The notes beneath the pieces are model-generated. The model was given only the letters and a program-made list of their open reading frames with translations, made no database searches and was not told where the DNA came from. A program made the translations under genes and the position numbers. 64,000 nucleotides of DNA, taken from positions 3,162,001-3,226,000 of the forward strand of contig JACJYL010000001.1 of NCBI GenBank assembly GCA_020636105.1. The letters run 5' to 3'. Source of the DNA: Lewinellaceae bacterium (GTDB taxonomy: Bacteria > Bacteroidota > Bacteroidia > Chitinophagales > Saprospiraceae). Every line of letters starts with the position of its first letter. The first letter of the stretch is position 1. This document shows, piece by piece, positions 60,134-64,000 of this stretch.

Positions 60134-62566
60134 ATGGAGCCATCGAAACCGATAGTAGAAACGACACCTAAAAAAGGCGAAACCCCTTGCTATCACTGTG
60201 GCGAACCCTGTCCGGACACCTCTATTTGTATTGATTCTAAATTCTTCTGCTGCCAGGGTTGCAAGATGGTTTTTGAGATTTTGAACGAAAATGACTTATG
60301 TAATTATTACGAAATTGACGAAAAAGCCGGGGTGAGCCTCAAAGGACGAAAACAGCAAAAATATGACTATTTAGATGAAAAAAATATCATCGAAAAGCTG
60401 GTCAGCTACCAGGATGATGACAAAACGACCGTTACCTTTTTTCTGCCACAAATACATTGTTCCTCCTGTATATGGCTCCTGGAAAACCTCTACAAACTCA
60501 ATGAGGCCATCTCTGTTTCCCGGGTTAATTTCCTGAAAAAGGAAATTTTTCTCACTTTCAACCGGGATGCTTCCCTGCGACAGATCGTCGAATTACTGGC
60601 TTCTATTGGTTATGAACCGGAAATCAACCTGGGCAGCCTCGAAAGGGACGAAGACAAACTGACTTTCCAGCGCTCCTTTTATTACAAACTGGGCATCGCC
60701 GGTTTTGCTTTTGGCAACATCATGTTACTGAGTTTCCCCGAATACCTGGGCCTGGAAGCCGATTCAGATGCCTGGTTCCAGTCGCTGTTCGGGTACCTCA
60801 ATATCATCCTGGCACTACCCGTTTTGTTTTACAGTGCCAAAGACTACCTGCAATCGGCCTGGCAGGGCCTTCGGCAGGGGATGTTGAATATAGATGTGCC
60901 CATTTCCCTGGGCATCATCAGTATCTTCGGAAGAAGCGTTTACGAAATTGTTTCACAAACGGGAGCCGGTTATCTCGACAGTTTTGCGGGATTGATCTTC
61001 TTCCTGCTCGTCGGAAAATGGTTTCAGCAAAAAACCTATCACCGCCTTTCTTTTGAAAGGGATTACAAATCCTACTTCCCCATCGCGGTTACAGTACTGA
61101 AAGCCGGGGAGGAAAAGCCGGTTTCCATCAATAAGATCGAAGAGGGCGACATCGTGCTGGTTCGCCATAGTGAACTGATCCCGGCTGACGGGTTGATGCT
61201 CAAAGGCACCGGCAAAATCGATTACGCTTTTGTTACGGGCGAAGCGGAACCTGTTGCCAAAACGGCCGGTGAAAAGATTTATGCCGGCGGCCGACAGGTA
61301 GGGGATTCCATTGAAATCACCGTCACCAAAAAGGTATCCCAGAGTTACCTGGTGCAATTGTGGAACAACGAGGCTTTTGAAAAAAAGGCCCCCAATACCA
61401 CCAGCAAAATTGCCGACAGGATCGGAAAGATTTTTACCATCGTCATCCTCATCGTTGCCTTTTCAACCTTGCTGTACTGGCTGCAGTACGACATCACCAC
61501 CGCCGTCAATGCGTTCACTTCGGTGCTCATCATCGCCTGCCCGTGCGCTGTGGCGTTATCAATCCCGTTCACCTTTGGCAACGTTCTGAGGGTGCTGGCC
61601 AAACACCAGTTTTACCTGAAAAACACCTCAGTCATTGAATCGCTCAGGGATATGGGGGCGGTCGTTTTCGACAAAACAGGCACTCTTACTTTCTCAACGG
61701 GCAGTGAAGTCATCTATGATGGGGAAGCGCTGACAGACCCGGAACGGTCGATGGTACATGCCCTTGCCTCACAGTCCATCCATCCCCTCAGCCGCCAGAT
61801 CGCAGGAAGCCTGCTTAACAGTGAAGAAGAGCCTTTAAGCCCTTCCCTCGCTAACTTCCGTGAATTCACCGGCAAAGGCACCCAGGCCGAGATCAGCGGA
61901 CATCTTACCAGGCTCGGTTCTGCTGAATTCCTGGAGATCAACACACCCTCCAACGGTGCGGACAAAAGCGTTTATGTGGAGATAGACGGAAAAATAAAGG
62001 GCCATTTCACCATTTCCAATACGTACAGGGAAGGGTTTAAAAATGTGCTGCTGTCTTTCCAGGAGAAAATGAAAACCTACCTCATTTCCGGCGACAACGA
62101 CAGTGAACGAATCTTCCTGGAACCATTATTCAATCAAAACGGTGCCGTTCTTTTCCGTCAGAGCCCGCAGGAAAAACTGGAATTCATCAAAAAACTACAG
62201 TCGGAAGGCACTTTTACGGGCATGATCGGCGACGGGCTGAACGATGCGGGCGCGCTTCAGCAAAGCGACATAGGCATCGTGATTTCCGAAAACATCAACA
62301 ATTTCACCCCGGCCAGCGATGCTATACTCCACGCTTCAAAATTTGCTTCCCTGCCTAAAATGACCGAATACGCCCGAAAATCCGTCCAACTCGTTTACGC
62401 CGCCTACGGCCTGGCGCTGATTTATAATGTCATTGGCCTCACCTTTGCCGTTCAGGGGGTGCTTTCTCCCATCGTGGCAGCTATTTTGATGCCGGCGAGT
62501 TCTATTACCATTGCTGTTTTCGGGGTGGTTTCCAGTTCGTTGGTGGCCAGGAGGATGAGGTTATGA
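60134..62566 (+). CDS. ccoI: Copper-transporting P1B-type ATPase CcoI
   Basis: 810 residues. N-terminal Cys-rich segment (CYHCGEPCPD, CIDSKFFCCQGCKMVFEIL; about 19-52), a heavy-metal-associated domain with CSSC at about 111-114, membrane helices, CPC ion-binding motif in IIACPCAVALSIPF (about 465-478), phosphorylation site DKTGTLTF near 513-520 and hinge GDGLNDAGAL near 698-707. It exports Cu(I) for cbb3 assembly. Divergent from ccoS with its own FNR-type site. Decamer repeats start 4 bp after its stop. Confidence 0.96.
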   Translation: MEPSKPIVETTPKKGETPCYHCGEPCPDTSICIDSKFFCCQGCKMVFEILNENDLCNYYEIDEKAGVSLKGRKQQKYDYLDEKNIIEKLVSYQDDDKTTVTFFLPQIHCSSCIWLLENLYKLNEAISVSRVNFLKKEIFLTFNRDASLRQIVELLASIGYEPEINLGSLERDEDKLTFQRSFYYKLGIAGFAFGNIMLLSFPEYLGLEADSDAWFQSLFGYLNIILALPVLFYSAKDYLQSAWQGLRQGMLNIDVPISLGIISIFGRSVYEIVSQTGAGYLDSFAGLIFFLLVGKWFQQKTYHRLSFERDYKSYFPIAVTVLKAGEEKPVSINKIEEGDIVLVRHSELIPADGLMLKGTGKIDYAFVTGEAEPVAKTAGEKIYAGGRQVGDSIEITVTKKVSQSYLVQLWNNEAFEKKAPNTTSKIADRIGKIFTIVILIVAFSTLLYWLQYDITTAVNAFTSVLIIACPCAVALSIPFTFGNVLRVLAKHQFYLKNTSVIESLRDMGAVVFDKTGTLTFSTGSEVIYDGEALTDPERSMVHALASQSIHPLSRQIAGSLLNSEEEPLSPSLANFREFTGKGTQAEISGHLTRLGSAEFLEINTPSNGADKSVYVEIDGKIKGHFTISNTYREGFKNVLLSFQEKMKTYLISGDNDSERIFLEPLFNQNGAVLFRQSPQEKLEFIKKLQSEGTFTGMIGDGLNDAGALQQSDIGIVISENINNFTPASDAILHASKFASLPKMTEYARKSVQLVYAAYGLALIYNVIGLTFAVQGVLSPIVAAILMPASSITIAVFGVVSSSLVARRMRL

Positions 62567-62570
62567 TCGG

Positions 62571-62600
62571 GTGGTTCCAGTTGGTTTCAAGTGGTTTCAG
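62571..62600 (+). repeat. Decamer repeat array after ccoI
   Basis: GTGGTTCCAG, TTGGTTTCAA, GTGGTTTCAG in a row with period 10, beginning 4 bp after the ccoI stop. Same family as 17825 and 21763. Confidence 0.8.
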
Positions 62601-62694
62601 GCTCGTTTTACTCGCTGAGGAACACTTTAAAAATAAAGTAAAAAGAGCATCAGGTAGAAAGACATAAATTTGGATCGACAAAAATCTAAAACTT

Positions 62695-63158
62695 ATGTTT
62701 AAGCTTCCACCTGAATTCTCGGGGATAATATCGGTATTTTCTTTCAAAAAGGATCTTTGAACGTGCTGGTCAATTATTGCAAGGAACTATATTAACACAA
62801 GGGCGACGTACAATGTGTAGTGTTCTAAGAACACTAGGTTTGAGGGATATTACGAATTGGGATGTGTTTCATCGAGTACTGAGTCGAGCCAAGTGGAGTT
62901 CCTTAAAATGTTCTTTTCAATTGTTGCAGCTTTTAATTAAGTATGCCCCAACCGAACTTTAGTTATCGGAATAGATGAGACATTAGAGCGTCGTTGGGGT
63001 TCGAAGATTAAAGCTCGCGGTATTTATCATGATGGGATTCGTTCCAGCAAAAGTCACTTTGCAAAAAGTAGCGGCTTGCCCAGGAAATAGGCGTAATGTT
63101 ACTTACGCCTATTTCCTGGGCAAATCGAATTAGGGCCTTGCCCTTTTTGACAGTATAC
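62695..63158 (+). pseudogene. Broken IS701/IS4-type transposase fragment
   Basis: Pieces of one transposase can be read in three frames. From ATG 62695: MFKLPPEFSGIISVF. After a frameshift near 62741: LSKRIFERAGQLLQGTILTQ, GRRTMCSVLRTLGLRDITNW, DVFHRVLSRAKWSS to LLIKYAPTEL and a stop (62960). After a one-base deletion: VIGIDETLERRWGSKIKARG, IYHDGIRSSKSHFAKSSGL, which holds the first catalytic Asp. Then a palindromic replacement (63079-63090) and VMLLTPISWANRIRALPFLT to about 63158. The C-terminal two thirds are gone. The family is recognised from these motifs. Confidence 0.9.
63076..63123. repeat. 21-bp perfect inverted repeat inside the transposase fragment
   Basis: 63076-63096 and 63103-63123 are exact inverted copies with a 6-nt loop (TGTTAC). 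The right arm is part of the transposase reading frame (LTPISWAN); the left arm replaces the codons expected after SSGL. See the finding on template switching. Confidence 0.95.
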
Positions 63159-63285
63159 CAATTCCAGCACCTACAGCGATTCCCAGACTAATCCACAGAC
63201 CTAAATTATCTGTAAGAACACCTATTACACTTCCAATGGCAACTCCAAATGCGGCTCCTAATGCTGTTGTTTTTTCGTTTTTCAT
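63130..63285 (-). CDS. Small glycine-rich membrane protein with IS-derived C-terminus
   Basis: 51 residues from ATG 63285: MKNEKTTALGAAFGVAIGSV, then IGVLTDNLGLWISLGIAVGA. Two helices with GxxxG spacing, of the glycine-zipper type. The last codons (SKRARP and stop) are the antisense of the transposase fragment, so the natural 3' end seems replaced. Longer starts to 63378 lack support. Function unknown. Confidence 0.65.
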   Translation of the reverse strand: MKNEKTTALGAAFGVAIGSVIGVLTDNLGLWISLGIAVGAGIGILSKRARP

Positions 63286-63338
63286 AATTACTGCTATTTT
63301 ATGAATAAGTGAAATTCTGTTTCGCTTATTCGATGTTT

Positions 63339-63740
63339 TTAAACTTTTTCTAGATTTTTCCAATTCCAGGCCAGCCAACCGATATATAAGGTTGTTGCTA
63401 TTTCTATCAAACTAAAAAAGAAGTAATGCATAGTGAAGTCACCACTTAGCAATGTTCCGGACTGAATTAATGTGAATGCAATTCCTCCAATAATATTAAA
63501 CCAACGGTTTAAAGAATATCTCAAAACTCTTGATAGAACAATCATCACCATGGCAAATTCCATGATAATCGCAAAAGTGAGTAAGAAGCCTTGTGTTAGT
63601 TCCATACCTCCGGCAAACCCTTTTAAAAATTGATTGAGATTCGGAGCATAAAATAATGTAAACACATCACAAAAAATGTAATTTACAGTTAAAAATATCC
63701 ACAAAGTGGAGAGCATTATTCTGGTGCTTGGTTTTTCCAT
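63339..63740 (-). CDS. Four-helix membrane protein, DUF6326-like
   Basis: 133 residues from ATG 63740 (MEKPSTRIMLSTLWIFLTVN). Four membrane helices: ALWIFLTVNYIFCD-like first helix, LTQGFLLTFAIIMEFAMVMI, IIGGIAFTLIQSGTLL, FFSLIEIATTLYIGWLAWNW. It resembles the DUF6326 family, of unknown function. DNA here is visibly AT-richer than the main window. In the same direction as the two neighbours. Confidence 0.8.
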   Translation of the reverse strand: MEKPSTRIMLSTLWIFLTVNYIFCDVFTLFYAPNLNQFLKGFAGGMELTQGFLLTFAIIMEFAMVMIVLSRVLRYSLNRWFNIIGGIAFTLIQSGTLLSGDFTMHYFFFSLIEIATTLYIGWLAWNWKNLEKV

Positions 63741-63814
63741 TTTTATTGGTATTTTATTGATGTACAACCGTGTTGTTCTTTTTAAGAATGGTTTGAATGT
63801 AATTCATACTATAA

Positions 63815-64000
63815 TTACAAGCCATTAACAAAATTTCTGAAGGATTGCATGAATAGTTCTTGCTCCTCTAAATGCGCCAAATGAGCACTGTTTTCCAGAA
63901 TTACCATTTCTTTATCTGTGAAACCGGGTCCACCAATGCTGTTAAAAGCATCAAATCCCATTTCAATTGTATTTACCCCGTCATGCCTTCCCCAAATAAC
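63815..64000 (-). CDS. Alpha/beta hydrolase, C-terminal end only
   Basis: 61 codons and a stop are visible; the 5' end is outside the window. VIWGRHDGVNTIEMGFDAFN holds the likely acid of the triad (Asp7 of the fragment), and MVILENSAHLAHLEEQELFM the catalytic His (HLAHLE). This pattern is typical of alpha/beta-fold hydrolases. Substrate unknown. Confidence 0.8.
   Translation of the reverse strand, partial: VIWGRHDGVNTIEMGFDAFNSIGGPGFTDKEMVILENSAHLAHLEEQELFMQSFRNFVNGL

Noticed and set aside
1..64000. tRNA or rRNA genes, CRISPR arrays, prophage or defence islands
   Set aside because: I looked for cloverleaf-type sequences, regularly spaced repeats, and phage or defence gene families and found none. 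The only mobile-element trace is the broken transposase at 62.7 kb.

Overview
The window looks like a chromosomal segment of a Bacteroidota bacterium, most likely of the Saprospirales type. The support is a very large TonB-dependent receptor with a carboxypeptidase-regulatory-like domain, C-terminal type IX secretion (T9SS) sorting domains, promoters of the TAnnTTTG type, few Shine-Dalgarno sequences, a fused CcoNO oxidase subunit, and an SdhCAB set with one cytochrome b subunit. I see no rRNA, tRNA, CRISPR array or prophage. The genus is inference only.

Layout. 0-6.2 kb: a secreted protein (cut by the window edge) and the TonB receptor. 7.2-12 kb: a lipoprotein, carB (without its allosteric domain) and a GNAT-like enzyme. 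12-24.3 kb: an OprP-type porin, TerC, small lipoproteins, two LOG-family proteins, a bacterial-type PARG, a sorbosone-dehydrogenase-like lipoprotein, an NtrC-type regulator without DNA-binding domain, a GH18 lipoprotein and a pirin. 24.3-28.3 kb: a rhodanese lipoprotein divergent from a His-tailed NifX-like protein, an SH3 lipoprotein, a GlmU-like protein and ribosomal protein L31 type B. 28.5-34.6 kb: a TetR-controlled RND efflux operon. 34.8-38.3 kb: sdhCAB. 38.5-43.8 kb: a lamin-tail T9SS protein, a DUF4956-HlyD-TolC-like cluster, and a Tat/T9SS intradiol dioxygenase. 43.8-53.4 kb: a multi-PAS histidine kinase, a TruC-like pseudouridine synthase, a molybdenum hydroxylase operon with its own MocA-like enzyme and a DUF1456 protein, an ATP-grasp protein and a GNAT. 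53.5-62.6 kb: a complete cbb3 oxidase locus (ccoS, ccoNO, ccoQ, ccoP / ccoG, fixH, a SafE-like protein, and divergent ccoI). 62.6-64 kb: an AT-richer tail with a broken transposase and small membrane proteins.

How the parts work together. The cbb3 oxidase, its assembly factors, the OprP-type porin and the rhodanese share one promoter design: a palindrome TGAY-N4-RTCA (CRP/FNR superfamily type) whose centre lies 36.5 bp (four promoters) or 37.5 bp (ccoI) upstream of the last base of a TAnnTTTG-like -7 box. That is the place expected for an activator near -41.5, so I infer one redox/anaerobic regulon across the window. It is the best supported new observation here. Other leads are the DUF4956-HlyD-TolC cluster without a recognisable pump, a 21-bp perfect palindrome inside a decayed transposase that looks like a template-switch scar, decameric repeats sitting next to stop codons at three unrelated genes, and a possible small RNA or leader ending in an intrinsic terminator upstream of the second LOG gene.
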